The translations under genes were made by a program, and so were the position numbers. A DNA stretch of 64,000 bases from contig NZ_QEQQ01000002.1 in the NCBI RefSeq assembly GCF_003097235.1, positions 186,001-250,000 of the forward strand. The letters are read 5' to 3'. The notes beneath the pieces are model-generated. The model saw only the letters and a program-made list of their open reading frames with translations, had not been told where the DNA came from and did no database searches. The stretch is from Pseudomonas sp. CC120222-01a (GTDB lineage: Bacteria > Pseudomonadota > Gammaproteobacteria > Pseudomonadales > Pseudomonadaceae). How positions within the stretch are numbered: the stretch's first letter is position 1; every line of letters begins with the position of its first letter. This document shows positions 1-12,160 of this stretch, one piece after another.

Positions 1-96
1 AAGCCGGGACTATTCTCGGCCAGCGCCGAGGCGAGGTTCAACGTTACCGCGCGGGTCGTACAGCCGGCGCCGCGCCCAAGTACATTGTGGGGATAC
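1..96. other. Upstream of aroB, edge of window
   Basis: These bases precede aroB. In pseudomonads the shikimate kinase gene aroK normally sits here, but I cannot recognise an AroK C-terminus in any of the three forward frames. The frame starting at base 3 reads to a stop at 108-110, and another frame is simply open into aroB. The stretch could be a short intergenic region or the end of an upstream gene cut by the window edge. Confidence 0.3.
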
Positions 97-1194
97 ATGC
101 AGACACTTAAGGTCGACCTCGGCGAGCGTAGCTACCCGATCTACATTGGCGAAGGCCTGCTGGACCAGGCTGAACTGCTGGCGCCGCATATCCGCGGGCG
201 GCAGGTAGCCATCGTTTCCAACGAAACCGTCGCGCCTCTGTATCTCGAACGCCTGAGCAAGACCCTCGGTGCCTACTCGGTGGTGTCGGTAATCCTGCCG
301 GACGGCGAAGCTCACAAGAACTGGCAAACCCTGCAACTGATCTTCGACGGCCTGCTGACGGCGCGGCATGACCGCCGTACTACCGTGGTCGCCCTCGGCG
401 GCGGCGTGATCGGTGACATGGCCGGCTTTGCGGCGGCCTGCTACCAGCGTGGCGTCGACTTCATCCAGGTGCCGACCACCCTGCTGTCTCAGGTTGACTC
501 TTCGGTGGGTGGCAAGACCGGTATCAACCACCCCTTGGGCAAGAATATGGTCGGTGCCTTCTATCAGCCCAACGCGGTGCTGATCGATACCACCAGCCTC
601 AAGACCCTGCCCGAGCGCGAGCTGTCGGCGGGCCTGGCCGAAGTGATCAAGTACGGCCTGATCTGCGACAAGCCGTTCCTCGCCTGGCTTGAAGACAATA
701 TGCAGGCCCTGCGCGCCCTGGAGCCCGCCGCCCTGACCGAAGCGATCAGCCGCTCCTGTGCTGCCAAGGCTGCCGTGGTTGGCGCTGACGAGCGTGAGTC
801 CGGCGTGCGTGCCACGCTGAATCTGGGGCATACCTTCGGCCATGCCATCGAAACACACATGGGCTACGGCGTGTGGCTGCACGGTGAAGCCGTGGCCGCA
901 GGCACGGTGATGGCCCTGGAAATGTCCATGCGCCTGGGCTGGATCGACCAGGCCGAGCGTGATCGCGGTATCCGCCTGCTGCAGGACGCAGGTTTGCCGG
1001 TGGTGCCACCACAGGAAATGACCCCGGCGCATTTCATGGAGCATATGGCGGTCGACAAGAAGGTCCTCGATGGCCGCCTGCGGCTGGTGCTGCTGCGCCA
1101 GCTGGGCGAAGCCGTGATCACTGACGACTATCCGAAAGAGATTCTTCAGGCCACGCTGTCGGCGGATTACCGCGCGATCGTGGCCCAGCTTTGA
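97..1194 (+). CDS. aroB: 3-dehydroquinate synthase
   Basis: AroB converts DAHP to 3-dehydroquinate, the second step of the shikimate pathway, in the cytoplasm with NAD+ and a divalent metal. The 365-residue product has the family's usual length. It shows the glycine-rich nucleotide segment [11 protein letters not shown], the SVGGKTGIN motif and the metal-site histidines of [12 protein letters not shown] lies upstream in frame at 85, but the ATG at 97 follows a GTGGGGA ribosome site and gives the normal N-terminus [18 protein letters not shown]. damX starts 15 bases after the stop, so the two are probably cotranscribed, as in other gamma-proteobacteria. Confidence 0.97.
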   Translation: MQTLKVDLGERSYPIYIGEGLLDQAELLAPHIRGRQVAIVSNETVAPLYLERLSKTLGAYSVVSVILPDGEAHKNWQTLQLIFDGLLTARHDRRTTVVALGGGVIGDMAGFAAACYQRGVDFIQVPTTLLSQVDSSVGGKTGINHPLGKNMVGAFYQPNAVLIDTTSLKTLPERELSAGLAEVIKYGLICDKPFLAWLEDNMQALRALEPAALTEAISRSCAAKAAVVGADERESGVRATLNLGHTFGHAIETHMGYGVWLHGEAVAAGTVMALEMSMRLGWIDQAERDRGIRLLQDAGLPVVPPQEMTPAHFMEHMAVDKKVLDGRLRLVLLRQLGEAVITDDYPKEILQATLSADYRAIVAQL

Positions 1195-1209
1195 GGTTGT
1201 GACAGCGTA

Positions 1210-2835
1210 ATGACCAGTTTGCATGCCGATGAGGCGTTCCTCGAACATTACCAGTTGAGCCACGATCCGTTCGCGCCACGTGTGCCCGGCTTCAAGTTCT
1301 TCCCCGCCCAGCGCAAGCCGGTGCTGGGCCAGCTGCATCACCTGGCTCGCTACAGCCAGCTGATGTTGGTGGTCACCGGCCCCGTGGGCAGCGGCAAGAC
1401 CCTGCTGCGTCAGGCTCTGGTGGCCAGCACCAACAAGCAGTCGGTGCTGAGCGTGGTGGTCTCTGCCCGCGGCGCCAGCGACGCCGCCAGTGTGCTCGGC
1501 CAGGTGGCGCAGACGCTGGAAGTGGCCCAGCCTGAAGTGCAGGCGATCCTGAACAAGGTGGTGCAGCTGGCACTGACCGGGCAGGAAGTCTATTTGCTGG
1601 TTGATGATGCGGAACAACTCGACGAGTCGGCACTCCAAGCGTTGCTGGAACTGGCAGCAGGGCTACCGGAAGGGCGCCCGCACGTGTTCCTGTTCGGCGA
1701 GCCCTCGCTGATTGCCGGGTTGGACGAGATCCAGGTCGAGGAAGAGCGCTTCCACGTCATTGAGCTTGCCCCCTACAGCGAGGAAGAAACCCGCGAGTAC
1801 CTGGAGCAACGCCTGGAAGGCGCTGGTCGGGGCATCGAGGTGTTCACCCGTGAACAGCTAGTCGATATTCACGAAAACTCCGACGGATGGCCTGGCAACA
1901 TCAACCAGGTCGCCCGCGACACTTTGATCGAAGCCATGATCGCCAGCCGTACCACGGTCAAGCGACCATCCATGGGGTTCAAAATGCCTAAGAAACACGT
2001 ACTCGCGCTGTCCGCTGTCGTCGTGGTCGCCGTAGGTGCTGCGGTTCTGATGCCCAAGAAAGGCGACAAGGCCCCTGCCGAGGCGCCTGTGGCCCAGGCC
2101 CAGTTGCCGCTGGGCCAGGGCCAGCCAGGTGGCGCCCAGTCGAACAACGGCAACCCGGCCATCGAATTCTCCGGCCAGTCGCAGCCGATGCCACTGCCGC
2201 TGGTGGGTCAGTCCCAGCCGGTCATGCGCGAGCCGCTGGCGCAAGCTGCCGGCATGGGTGATGGCGAAGAAGGCAGCCCGGCCGGCAACACCGCCTTGCA
2301 GCCAGGCAATCCGCCGACCGTGACCACGATCGCGCCGCCGCAGGGCGTTCCTGCTGGCCCGGCGCCGAGCATGGCCCAAGCTACTGCGCCGGTACAGCCG
2401 GTTGCGCCTGCGCCGAAACCTGTCGCCACCCAGCCGGTCAAGCCGGTTGCACCTGCCAAGCCAGCATCGGCACCGACTCAGGTCGCTGTCGCCAAGCCAG
2501 CCGCCAAGCCGGTGGAAAAGCCGGCCGCCAGCGCCAGTACCAGCGGTAGCAGTGGCTGGTACTCGGGGCAGAAGCCAGGCAACTACGTGGTGCAGATCCT
2601 CGGCACCAGCTCCGAGGCGTCGGCTCAGGCCTTCGTCAAGGCGCAGGGTGGCGACTATCGCTACTTCAAGAAAAACCTGCAGGGCAAACCCCTGTATGTA
2701 GTCACCTACGGCAACTTCGCCAACCGCGACGCAGCGGTTGCGGCAATCAAGAACTTGCCAGCGAAGGTCCAGGCTGGTAAACCTTGGCCACGTACCGTCG
2801 CCAGCGTCCAACAAGAGCTGGCCTCGGCCCGCTGA
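1210..2835 (+). CDS. damX: DamX-like AAA/SPOR cell-division protein
   Basis: The 541-residue protein has three parts. An N-terminal ExeA/AAA-type ATPase region carries Walker A GPVGSGKT at residues 57-64. A single membrane segment lies at about 264-281, and a long Pro/Ala/Gln-rich linker leads to a C-terminal SPOR domain (about 458-535). SPOR domains bind denuded septal peptidoglycan, and DamX acts at the division ring. The position directly behind aroB matches the aroK-aroB-damX arrangement of gamma-proteobacteria. The complete ATPase head is typical of the Pseudomonas form; enterobacterial DamX is less clearly an ATPase. A hairpin terminator follows the gene. Confidence 0.88.
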   Translation: MTSLHADEAFLEHYQLSHDPFAPRVPGFKFFPAQRKPVLGQLHHLARYSQLMLVVTGPVGSGKTLLRQALVASTNKQSVLSVVVSARGASDAASVLGQVAQTLEVAQPEVQAILNKVVQLALTGQEVYLLVDDAEQLDESALQALLELAAGLPEGRPHVFLFGEPSLIAGLDEIQVEEERFHVIELAPYSEEETREYLEQRLEGAGRGIEVFTREQLVDIHENSDGWPGNINQVARDTLIEAMIASRTTVKRPSMGFKMPKKHVLALSAVVVVAVGAAVLMPKKGDKAPAEAPVAQAQLPLGQGQPGGAQSNNGNPAIEFSGQSQPMPLPLVGQSQPVMREPLAQAAGMGDGEEGSPAGNTALQPGNPPTVTTIAPPQGVPAGPAPSMAQATAPVQPVAPAPKPVATQPVKPVAPAKPASAPTQVAVAKPAAKPVEKPAASASTSGSSGWYSGQKPGNYVVQILGTSSEASAQAFVKAQGGDYRYFKKNLQGKPLYVVTYGNFANRDAAVAAIKNLPAKVQAGKPWPRTVASVQQELASAR

Positions 2836-2894
2836 TACCTGCCGGGCGGCATCACCCCGCCGCCCAGTTGCTGAGCGATTAACGACATTCGAAT

Positions 2895-2926
2895 AGCCTG
2901 CTGCGCCTGAGCGCGGCAGGCTTTTC
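2895..2926 (+). terminator. Rho-independent terminator after damX
   Basis: Arms AGCCTGCTGCG and CGCGGCAGGCT form an 11-bp stem with one G-T wobble and a 6-base loop, followed by TTTTCTG. It lies 60 bases after the damX stop and separates the aroB-damX unit from gltBD. Confidence 0.75.
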
Positions 2927-3209
2927 TGTCCCAGACTGCCGGCCACAAGCCTCTGTTGCAGTCATGGCTGAAACGCTTCAGACTCGAGCCAAGCCGCTAT
3001 CACGGCGCATGGCGCAAAAACATTCAAAATTGCGACATAAATTTTCAATGGTGAGACATGAAAATTTGTGGGTATGACTGTCGCTGTGCAACAATGGTTT
3101 TCCATGGCCACCGCAAAAAAGCTGGCGTTTGATCGGCGTGGATGGTAAGTGGTTGTACATAAAAGAGATTTGCCTCCGGTTGAGAGGTGAACCTGGTGAG
3201 AAAGTGTCT
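2927..3209 (+). promoter_or_regulatory. Leader and promoter region of gltBD
   Basis: This non-coding stretch between the damX terminator and gltB must contain the gltBD promoter. It is locally AT-rich near 3020-3100 (ATAAATTTTCAATGG, ATGAAAATTTG), unlike the flanking genes. I see no clear -35/-10 pair, sigma-54 motif or other gene. The forward frame open from 3129 into gltB is a poor N-terminal extension of gltB. Confidence 0.45.
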
Positions 3210-6200
3210 ATGAAAACAGGTCTGTACCATCCCGAAGAATTCAAGGACAACTGTGGTTTTGGCCTGATCGCCCATATGACGGGCGAGCCGAGCCACCACC
3301 TTCTGCAAACCGCCATGCAGGCACTGACCTGCATGACCCACCGCGGCGGCATCAACGCCGACGGCAAGACCGGTGACGGTTGCGGTCTGCTCATGCAGAA
3401 GCCCGATCAGTTCCTGCGGGCCGTGGCCCAGGAGCACTTCGCCGTCGAGCTGCCCAAGCAGTACGCCGTCGGCATGGTGTTCTTCAACCAGGACCCGGTC
3501 AAAGCCGAAGCTGCCCGCGCCAACATGGACCGCGAGATCGTCGCTGCCGGCCTGAAGCTGGTCGGCTGGCGCAAGGTCCCGATCGACACCAGCGTGCTCG
3601 GCCGCCTGGCCCTGGAGCGCTTGCCGCAGATCGAGCAGGTGTTCATCGGCGGTGAAGGCCTGAGCGATCAGGAATTCGCCATCAAGCTGTTCAGTGCCCG
3701 TCGCCGTTCGTCCGTGGCCAACGCCCACGACGCCGACCACTACATCTGCAGCTTCTCGCACAAGACCATCATCTACAAAGGCCTGATGATGCCGCGCGAT
3801 CTCGCGGCGTTCTATCCAGACCTCGGTGACGAGCGCCTGCAGACCGCGATCTGCGTGTTCCACCAGCGCTTCTCCACCAACACCCTGCCGAAATGGCCGC
3901 TGGCGCAGCCGTTCCGCTTCCTCGCCCACAACGGCGAGATCAACACCATCACCGGCAACCGCAACTGGGCCATGGCCCGACGCACCAAGTTCGCCAACGA
4001 CCTGATCCCCGACCTCGAAGAGCTCGGCCCGCTGGTCAACCGCGTCGGTTCCGACTCCTCGAGCATGGACAACATGCTGGAGCTGATGGTCACCGGCGGC
4101 ATCGACCTGTTCCGTGGCGTACGCATGCTGGTACCGCCAGCCTGGCAGAACGTCGAGACCATGGACGCCGACCTGCGCGCCTTCTACGAATACAACTCCA
4201 TGCACATGGAGCCGTGGGATGGCCCGGCCGGTATCGTCATGACCGAAGGCCGCCACGCGGTGTGCCTGCTCGACCGTAACGGCCTGCGCCCGGCGCGCTG
4301 GGTGACGACCACCAATGGCTACATCACCATCGCCTCGGAAATCGGCGTGTGGGGCTACCAGCCTGAGGAAGTCCTGGCCAAGGGCCGTGTCGGCCCGGGT
4401 CAGATCCTTGCCGTGGACACCGAGACCGGCCAGATCCTCGACACCGACGCCATCGACAACCGTCTGAAGTCGCGTCACCCGTACAAGCGCTGGCTGCGTC
4501 AGCACGCCCTGCGCATCCAGGCGACCCTGACCGACGACCAGGGCGTGGCCAGCTACGACGCTGACCAGCTCAAGCAGTACATGAAGATGTTCCAGGTCAC
4601 CTTCGAGGAGCGTGACCAGGTGCTGCGCCCACTCGGCGAGCAGGGCCAGGAAGCGGTCGGCTCGATGGGTGACGACACGCCGATGGCCGTGCTGTCGCAG
4701 CGCGTGCGTTCGCCGTACGACTTCTTCCGCCAGCAGTTCGCCCAGGTGACCAACCCGCCGATCGACCCGCTGCGCGAAGCGATCGTCATGTCCCTGGAAA
4801 TCTGCCTGGGCGCCGAGCGCAACATTTTCCAGGAATCCCCGGAGCACGCTTCGCGGGTGATCCTCAGCTCGCCGGTTATCTCGCCCGCCAAGTGGCGTTC
4901 GCTGATGAACCTGGAGCGCGAAGGCTTCGATCGTCAGCTGATCGACCTCAACTATGACGAGAGCGTCGGCCTGGAAGCGGCCATCCGCAACATCGCCGAC
5001 CAGGCGGAAGAAGCCGTGCGCGGTGGCAAGACCCAGCTGGTGCTGAGCGACCGCTACATCGCCCCGGGCAAGCTGCCGGTGCACGCTTCGCTGGCGGTGG
5101 GCGCCGTGCACCACCGCTTGACCGAGCAGGGCCTGCGTTGCGACAGCAACATCCTGGTCGAAACCGCCACTGCCCGTGACCCGCACCACTTCGCCGTGCT
5201 GCTGGGCTTCGGTGCCTCGGCCGTGTACCCGTACCTGGCCTACGAAGTGCTGGCCGACCTGATCCGCACCGGCGAAGTGCTGGGCGATCTGGACGAAGTC
5301 TTCAAGTACTACCGCAAAGGCATCTCCAAGGGCCTGCTGAAGATCCTGTCGAAGATGGGCATCTCCACCATCGCCTCGTACCGTGGCGCCCAGCTGTTCG
5401 AAGCTGTGGGCCTGGCCGAGGAAGTGGTCGGCCTGAGCTTCAAGGGCGTGTCCAGCCGCATCAAGGGTGCGCGCTTCGTCGACCTCGAAGGTGACCAGAA
5501 GCTGCTGGCAGCCGAAGCCTGGAGCGCGCGCAAGCCGATCCAGCAAGGTGGCCTGCTGAAGTTCGTCCACGGTGGCGAATACCACGCCTACAACCCGGAC
5601 GTGGTCAACACCCTGCAAGCCGCCGTGCAGCAGGGCGACTACGCCAAGTTCAAGGAATACACCACGCTGGTCGACCAGCGCCCGGTGTCGATGATCCGCG
5701 ACCTGCTGAAAGTGAAAGTGGCCGACGAGGCCCTGCCGCTGGATCAGATCGAGCCGCTGGAGGCCATCCTCAAGCGCTTCGACTCCGCTGGTATCTCGCT
5801 GGGTGCACTGTCGCCGGAAGCTCACGAGGCCCTGGCCGAGGCGATGAACCGCCTGGGCGCACGCTCCAACTCCGGTGAGGGCGGTGAAGACCCGTCGCGC
5901 TACGGCACCATCCGCAGCTCGAAGATCAAGCAGGTGGCCACCGGCCGCTTTGGCGTGACCCCGGAATACCTGGTCAACGCCGAAGTGCTGCAGATCAAGG
6001 TTGCCCAGGGCGCCAAGCCCGGTGAGGGCGGCCAGCTGCCAGGCGGCAAGGTCAACGGCCTGATCGCCAAGCTGCGCTATGCGGTACCGGGCGTGACCCT
6101 GATCTCGCCTCCGCCGCACCACGACATCTACTCGATTGAAGACCTGGCCCAGCTGATCTACGACCTCAAGCAGGTCAACCCGCAGGCCCTGGTTTCGGTC

Positions 6201-7655
6201 AAGCTGGTAGCTGAGGCTGGCGTTGGCACCATCGCCGCCGGCGTGGCCAAGGCCTATGCCGACCTGATCACCATCTCCGGTTACGACGGTGGTACCGGTG
6301 CGTCGCCGCTGACCTCGATCAAGTACGCTGGCGCCCCGTGGGAACTGGGCCTGGCTGAAACCCACCAGACCCTGCGCGGCAACGACCTGCGCGGCAAGGT
6401 GCGGGTACAGACCGACGGCGGCCTGAAAACCGGCCTGGACGTGATCAAGGCCGCGATCCTCGGCGCCGAGAGCTTCGGTTTCGGCACCGCGCCAATGATC
6501 GCCCTGGGCTGCAAGTACCTGCGCATCTGCCACCTGAACAACTGCGCCACCGGCGTAGCCACGCAGAATGAGAAGCTGCGCAAGGACCACTACATCGGCA
6601 CCGTCGACATGGTGATCAACTTCTTCACCTTCGTCGCCGAAGAAACCCGTGAGTGGCTGGCCAAGCTGGGCGTGCGCAGCCTCGGCGAGCTGATCGGGCG
6701 TACCGACCTGCTCGACGTGCTGCCAGGCGACACCGAGCGCCAGCAGTACCTGGACCTGACCCCGCTGCTGGGCAGCTCGCATATCCCGGCTGACAAGCCG
6801 CAGTTCTGCGAAGTCGACAAGAACCCGCCGTTCGACAAGGGCGAGCTGGCCGAGAAGATGGTCGAGATGGCCCTGCCGGCGATCCGCGACCAGGCCGGTG
6901 GCGAGTTCAGCCTCGACATCTGCAACTGCGACCGCTCCATCGGTGCCCGTATCTCTGGCGAAATCGCCAAGCTGTACGGCAACCAGGGCATGGCCGACAA
7001 GCCGGTCACCTTCCGCTTCAAGGGTACTGCGGGGCAGAGCTTCGGCGTGTGGAACGCCGGTGGCCTGAACCTGCACCTGGAAGGCGACGCCAACGACTAC
7101 GTCGGCAAGGGCATGACCGGTGGCAAGGTGACCATCGTGCCGCCAGCCGGCAGCCCGTTCGCCACTCAGCATAGCGCCATCGTCGGCAACACCTGCCTGT
7201 ACGGCGCCACCGGCGGCAAGCTGTTCGCCGCGGGTACCGCAGGCGAGCGCTTCGCTGTACGTAACTCCGGCGCCCACGCTGTTGTCGAGGGTACTGGCGA
7301 TCACTGCTGTGAATACATGACCGGTGGCTTTGTCTGCGTTCTGGGCAAGACCGGTTACAACTTCGGTTCTGGCATGACTGGCGGCTTCGCCTACGTGCTC
7401 GACATGGACAACAGCTTCGTCGACAAACTCAACCACGAGCTGGTGGAAATCCAGCGCATCAGTGGTGAGGCGATGGAAGCCTACCGCAGCCACCTGGCGC
7501 GGGTCCTTGGCGAATACGTGGAAGAGACCGGCAGCGAGTGGGGGCGTGAGCTCTTCGAGAACCTGGACGACTACGTGCGGCGCTTCTGGCTGGTCAAGCC
7601 GAAGGCAGCCAACCTCAAGCAACTGCTGTCCAGCACCCGCGCCAACCCGCAGTAA
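3210..7655 (+). CDS. gltB: Glutamate synthase (NADPH) large subunit
   Basis: GltB is the large subunit of GOGAT, which transfers the glutamine amide nitrogen to 2-oxoglutarate to make two glutamates. The product is 1481 residues. The class II amidotransferase domain begins at Cys15, the nucleophile exposed after removal of a short propeptide. The central and FMN synthase domains follow, with 3Fe-4S ligands Cys1101, Cys1107 and Cys1112 in a [12 protein letters not shown] context. A GXXGXXXG beta-helix forms the C-terminus. The ATG at 3210 is chosen over the in-frame start at 3129 because [18 protein letters not shown] is the expected propeptide and GGTGAG precedes it. gltD follows 106 bases later. 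Confidence 0.98.
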   Translation: MKTGLYHPEEFKDNCGFGLIAHMTGEPSHHLLQTAMQALTCMTHRGGINADGKTGDGCGLLMQKPDQFLRAVAQEHFAVELPKQYAVGMVFFNQDPVKAEAARANMDREIVAAGLKLVGWRKVPIDTSVLGRLALERLPQIEQVFIGGEGLSDQEFAIKLFSARRRSSVANAHDADHYICSFSHKTIIYKGLMMPRDLAAFYPDLGDERLQTAICVFHQRFSTNTLPKWPLAQPFRFLAHNGEINTITGNRNWAMARRTKFANDLIPDLEELGPLVNRVGSDSSSMDNMLELMVTGGIDLFRGVRMLVPPAWQNVETMDADLRAFYEYNSMHMEPWDGPAGIVMTEGRHAVCLLDRNGLRPARWVTTTNGYITIASEIGVWGYQPEEVLAKGRVGPGQILAVDTETGQILDTDAIDNRLKSRHPYKRWLRQHALRIQATLTDDQGVASYDADQLKQYMKMFQVTFEERDQVLRPLGEQGQEAVGSMGDDTPMAVLSQRVRSPYDFFRQQFAQVTNPPIDPLREAIVMSLEICLGAERNIFQESPEHASRVILSSPVISPAKWRSLMNLEREGFDRQLIDLNYDESVGLEAAIRNIADQAEEAVRGGKTQLVLSDRYIAPGKLPVHASLAVGAVHHRLTEQGLRCDSNILVETATARDPHHFAVLLGFGASAVYPYLAYEVLADLIRTGEVLGDLDEVFKYYRKGISKGLLKILSKMGISTIASYRGAQLFEAVGLAEEVVGLSFKGVSSRIKGARFVDLEGDQKLLAAEAWSARKPIQQGGLLKFVHGGEYHAYNPDVVNTLQAAVQQGDYAKFKEYTTLVDQRPVSMIRDLLKVKVADEALPLDQIEPLEAILKRFDSAGISLGALSPEAHEALAEAMNRLGARSNSGEGGEDPSRYGTIRSSKIKQVATGRFGVTPEYLVNAEVLQIKVAQGAKPGEGGQLPGGKVNGLIAKLRYAVPGVTLISPPPHHDIYSIEDLAQLIYDLKQVNPQALVSVKLVAEAGVGTIAAGVAKAYADLITISGYDGGTGASPLTSIKYAGAPWELGLAETHQTLRGNDLRGKVRVQTDGGLKTGLDVIKAAILGAESFGFGTAPMIALGCKYLRICHLNNCATGVATQNEKLRKDHYIGTVDMVINFFTFVAEETREWLAKLGVRSLGELIGRTDLLDVLPGDTERQQYLDLTPLLGSSHIPADKPQFCEVDKNPPFDKGELAEKMVEMALPAIRDQAGGEFSLDICNCDRSIGARISGEIAKLYGNQGMADKPVTFRFKGTAGQSFGVWNAGGLNLHLEGDANDYVGKGMTGGKVTIVPPAGSPFATQHSAIVGNTCLYGATGGKLFAAGTAGERFAVRNSGAHAVVEGTGDHCCEYMTGGFVCVLGKTGYNFGSGMTGGFAYVLDMDNSFVDKLNHELVEIQRISGEAMEAYRSHLARVLGEYVEETGSEWGRELFENLDDYVRRFWLVKPKAANLKQLLSSTRANPQ

Positions 7656-7672
7656 GAACAGCTGCAAGTGAC

Positions 7673-7690
7673 GGCCCCGTGCGCGGGGCC
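7673..7690 (+). promoter_or_regulatory. GC hairpin between gltB and gltD
   Basis: Perfect 7-bp arms GGCCCCG and CGGGGCC with a 4-base loop lie 17 bases after the gltB stop. No T-run follows, so it is unlikely to end transcription fully. It may protect the gltB 3' end or partly attenuate gltD. Confidence 0.5.
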
Positions 7691-7758
7691 TGTCGTGCTC
7701 AAGTGATCGTCTTGCAGCTTGCAGCCTGAGGCTGGCAACTGCGGTAAAGAGGTTTTGA

Positions 7759-9180
<1,422 letters not shown>

Positions 9181-9189
9181 TCCATCGCA

Positions 9190-9287
9190 TTCGCGGCTAA
9201 AGCCGCTCCCACAGGGATCGCGCAGCTTCGAAGGCAGCGTAGAACCTGTGGGAGCGGCTTCAGCCGCGAACACCGGCGAAGCCGGTG
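9190..9287. repeat. Paired inverted REP element
   Basis: Two oppositely oriented copies of a roughly 25-bp palindrome (TTCGCGGCTAAAGCCGCTCCCACAG-type, 9190-9214 and 9245-9270) flank a 30-base spacer. A small CACCGG/CCGGTG hairpin follows at 9271-9287. This is a typical P. putida-group REP doublet and probably acts as a bidirectional 3'-end structure between gltD and hemE. Confidence 0.85.
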
Positions 9288-9302
9288 CCACCCTTGCAGC
9301 AC

Positions 9303-9318
9303 ATTTTGTATACAAAAT
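9303..9318. promoter_or_regulatory. Perfect palindrome upstream of hemE
   Basis: ATTTTGTATACAAAAT is a perfect 16-bp palindrome 102 bases before hemE. The inner TTGTATACAA fits the general half-site pattern GT-N-AC of FadR/FCD-type GntR repressors. No regulator gene lies beside it, so the assignment is only suggestive. Confidence 0.4.
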
Positions 9319-9419
9319 CGTTTGATCTGTGGCACCCAATAGACAAAACGCATGGCCTTGACCGTGCCTTTTGCGCTGGCGTCTGAGAAAATGCCCGCAC
9401 TATTTTTCCGGATGCCGAC

Positions 9420-10484
9420 ATGACTGCCCTGAAGAACGATCGTTTCCTGCGTGCGCTGCTCAAGCAACCCGTTGACGTCACCCCTGTCTGGATGATGCGC
9501 CAGGCCGGCCGCTACCTGCCGGAGTACCGCGCCAGCCGCGCCAAGGCCGGTGATTTCATGAGCCTGTGCATGAACCCGCAGTTCGCCAGCGAGGTCACCC
9601 TGCAGCCACTGGACCGCTACCCGCTGGACGCAGCGATCCTGTTCTCGGACATCCTCACCATCCCCGACGCCATGGGCCTGGGCCTGTACTTCGAAACCGG
9701 CGAAGGCCCGCGCTTCAAGAAGACCATCAGCACTCCGGCCGATATCGAAGCGCTGCCGATCCCCGACCCGCAGAAAGACCTCGGCTATGTGATGGACGCG
9801 GTCAGCACCATCCGTCGCGAGCTCAATGGCCGCGTGCCGCTGATCGGTTTCTCTGGCAGCCCGTGGACTTTGGCCACCTACATGGTCGAAGGCGGTTCGT
9901 CGAAAGACTTCCGCAAGACCAAGGCCATGGCCTACGACAACCCGCAAGCCCTGCACCTGCTACTGGACAAGCTGGCCCAGTCGGTCACCAGCTACCTCAA
10001 CGGCCAGATCCTTGCCGGCGCCCAGGCGGTGCAGATCTTCGACACCTGGGGCGGCAACCTGTCGGCAGCGGCCTACCAGGAGTTCTCCCTGGCCTACATG
10101 CGCAAGATCGTCAGCGGCCTGATCCGCGAGCACGAGGGGCGCAAGGTGCCGGTGATCCTGTTCACCAAGAATGGCGGGCTGTGGCTGGAAAGCATCGCCG
10201 AAGCCGGCGCCGATGCGCTGGGCCTGGACTGGACCTGCGAGATTGGCGACGCCCGCCGCCGTGTGGGTGACAAGGTAGCCCTGCAGGGGAACATGGACCC
10301 GACCGTGCTTTACGCCAAGCCAGAAGCCATCCGCAAGGAAGTGGCGCGCATCCTGGCCAGCTATGGCAAGGGCACTGGCCACGTGTTCAACCTCGGCCAC
10401 GGCATCACCCCGGAAGTCGACCCGGAGCACGCAGGTGTATTCATCAACGCCGTGCATGAACTGTCGGCGCAGTACCACCAGTAA
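9420..10484 (+). CDS. hemE: Uroporphyrinogen decarboxylase
   Basis: HemE removes four carboxyl groups from uroporphyrinogen III to give coproporphyrinogen III in haem synthesis. The 354-residue product has the usual length and contains both signature motifs: [14 protein letters not shown] close to the N-terminus, and [16 protein letters not shown]. The conserved Asp-containing [16 protein letters not shown] segment lies between them. The ATG at 9420 starts the standard N-terminus. The gene is single, bounded by a REP pair upstream and a strong terminator downstream. Confidence 0.98.
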   Translation: MTALKNDRFLRALLKQPVDVTPVWMMRQAGRYLPEYRASRAKAGDFMSLCMNPQFASEVTLQPLDRYPLDAAILFSDILTIPDAMGLGLYFETGEGPRFKKTISTPADIEALPIPDPQKDLGYVMDAVSTIRRELNGRVPLIGFSGSPWTLATYMVEGGSSKDFRKTKAMAYDNPQALHLLLDKLAQSVTSYLNGQILAGAQAVQIFDTWGGNLSAAAYQEFSLAYMRKIVSGLIREHEGRKVPVILFTKNGGLWLESIAEAGADALGLDWTCEIGDARRRVGDKVALQGNMDPTVLYAKPEAIRKEVARILASYGKGTGHVFNLGHGITPEVDPEHAGVFINAVHELSAQYHQ

Positions 10485-10497
10485 GTGCGCTGAGACG

Positions 10498-10526
10498 AAA
10501 AGCCCGGCCAAGTGCCGGGCTTTTTG
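10498..10526 (+). terminator. Rho-independent terminator of hemE
   Basis: Stem AAAAGCCCGGC / GCCGGGCTTTT with a 5-base loop and a T-run sits 13 bases after the hemE stop. Confidence 0.92.
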
Positions 10527-10650
10527 TTGAAGAAAGAAGAGCCCGAAGATCCTCAGGTCTTTTCCTACATATCGGCGCCATGGCCATTCCTAGACTCGTG
10601 CACTTCTGTCGGGCCTCCCCGACGCAAGCTCAAGTAGTCCGGAGTGCGTC

Positions 10651-12114
10651 ATGAGTACAAGAATGAATCTGCGCAAGTTTGCTGCCAGCGGTCTCTGGCT
10701 GGCGGTTGCCGGTGCGGGTATGCATGCCCAGTTGGCCAATGCGCATGGCTATGCCAGTGAGCCGCCGTCCCGCGCTTATGCGTGTAAGTTAGGTTTGAAT
10801 ACCGAGTGTGGTGGTGCCACGTTTGAGCCTCAATCTGTGGGAGAGGCTGCTAAAGGTTTCCCCCAACTCGGCCCGGAGAATGGAAAAATCGCGAGCGGTG
10901 GTGTTCGCCCTGATTTCGCCCTGGTTGATGAGCAGTCAGCCGCTCGCTGGCATCTGACACCCATTCTCGACCGTCAGATCAACTTCGACTGGTACTACAC
11001 CACTGGGCATAAGACCACCAAGTGGGAGTATTTCATTACCAAGGCAGGCTGGAATCCCAATGCGCCGCTGGCTCGTGAGGCATTTGAAAGCAGACCTTTC
11101 TGCACTGTGGACGGCCATGGTAAGCCTGCTACCGGCGGCGAGCATGAGGGCAGTGGCCCGGCGCCTGAAAAGCACGCATGTACATTGCCAGCCGATCGCA
11201 CCGGGCACCATGTCATTCTGGGGCTGTGGACAATCGACAACACCGCTGCCGCATTCCACAATGTGATCGACGTCGACATCCAGGCTGAAGGTGGGCCCGC
11301 GCCGGAATGGCCCGTGGTTGGCACGATCAACCCGCATCGCGACCTGGAAGTTGGTGACAAGGTCAAGGTCCGCGCTTTTGCCAATGGGGCGGAAAGTGAA
11401 CAACTGAGTACATCTATCGCCATTGAGCATGCCGAGGAAGGCATTGCCTTCAACTGGGCATATAAACTGGCCAGTCGTATCAATGAAACCCAAGCGCTCG
11501 TGCGAGCTGGCAAGCCTAATGCGGATGGCGACTTCGAGCCCGTGCAAGGCGCCAACACGCTCTACGCCAAGCGTGAGAGCGGCATCACCAGCTTCGAGCT
11601 GGAAATCGACGCTGCGACCCCTGAGCCTGGCTACCTGCATCTGCATGACCTGAAGCCTGAGTACCCGCTCAAGGATGGCAAGACCACCCTCGACTTCACG
11701 GTCATGAGCAACAAGAACCTGCAGGTGAGCGCGCGGTTGTTCGATGCCGACAACAAGCAGGTTGGCTATGTTCGCCAGCAGGTCGAAGGCACTGGCAAGT
11801 TGGTGCTGGAAGCCAGCAGCGTCGAGGGCCCGCACACGCTCAAGGTCGTTGGTGTCGACAAGGCACAGCGCGTGTTGCTGCAAGAGCAACGTGATGTCGC
11901 GCTCAAAGCCGCGGCTGAAGGCTACGACTTCGAATTCCCTCAATCGATTGCCAGCTACAAGGAAGGCACGCTTGTCCTGCAGCCCAAGACCGGCGAGGTA
12001 TTCGAGTGCAAGCCATTCCCGTTCGAGGGCTGGTGCAAGAGCTACTCGGAAAGTGCCAACCACTATGAGCCGGGTGTAGGCAGCAACTGGCAAGACGCCT
12101 GGATCAAGCGCTAA
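10651..12114 (+). CDS. Secreted AA10 lytic polysaccharide monooxygenase (CbpD/GbpA-like)
   Basis: The 487-residue preprotein has a signal peptide (1-31, ending LANA). The mature chain therefore begins with His32, the N-terminal half of the copper histidine brace. The second brace histidine is His120 (GHKTTKWEYF), and the axial aromatic is Phe202 (AAAFHNVIDV), matching His114 and Phe187 of CBP21. A GbpA-type second domain spans about 220-420. A short Cys/Trp-rich chitin-binding module (about 430-487, VFECKPFPFEGWCKSY) ends the chain. The layout resembles P. aeruginosa CbpD, a known type II secretion substrate that cleaves chitin oxidatively. It is encoded just ahead of a T2SS cluster, its likely exporter. 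Confidence 0.92.
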   Translation: MSTRMNLRKFAASGLWLAVAGAGMHAQLANAHGYASEPPSRAYACKLGLNTECGGATFEPQSVGEAAKGFPQLGPENGKIASGGVRPDFALVDEQSAARWHLTPILDRQINFDWYYTTGHKTTKWEYFITKAGWNPNAPLAREAFESRPFCTVDGHGKPATGGEHEGSGPAPEKHACTLPADRTGHHVILGLWTIDNTAAAFHNVIDVDIQAEGGPAPEWPVVGTINPHRDLEVGDKVKVRAFANGAESEQLSTSIAIEHAEEGIAFNWAYKLASRINETQALVRAGKPNADGDFEPVQGANTLYAKRESGITSFELEIDAATPEPGYLHLHDLKPEYPLKDGKTTLDFTVMSNKNLQVSARLFDADNKQVGYVRQQVEGTGKLVLEASSVEGPHTLKVVGVDKAQRVLLQEQRDVALKAAAEGYDFEFPQSIASYKEGTLVLQPKTGEVFECKPFPFEGWCKSYSESANHYEPGVGSNWQDAWIKR

Positions 12115-12126
12115 AGAGGAGTACGG

Positions 12127-12160
12127 CCTGGCAGCCCAATAGGGCATGCCAGGTCTTCTT
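12127..12160 (+). terminator. Hairpin terminator/attenuator between LPMO and T2SS genes
   Basis: CCTGGCA and TGCCAGG pair around inner CCC/GGG with a short loop, followed by TCTTCTT. The structure begins 13 bases after the LPMO stop and ends at the start codon of the next gene. The T-run is broken, so partial read-through is likely. Confidence 0.65.

Noticed and set aside
10..1638. A 542-codon minus-strand open frame over aroB and damX
   Set aside because: It covers two well-supported genes and has no recognisable domain.
9358..9390. TTGACC as a -35 for hemE
   Set aside because: No acceptable -10 hexamer lies at 16-18 bases from it.
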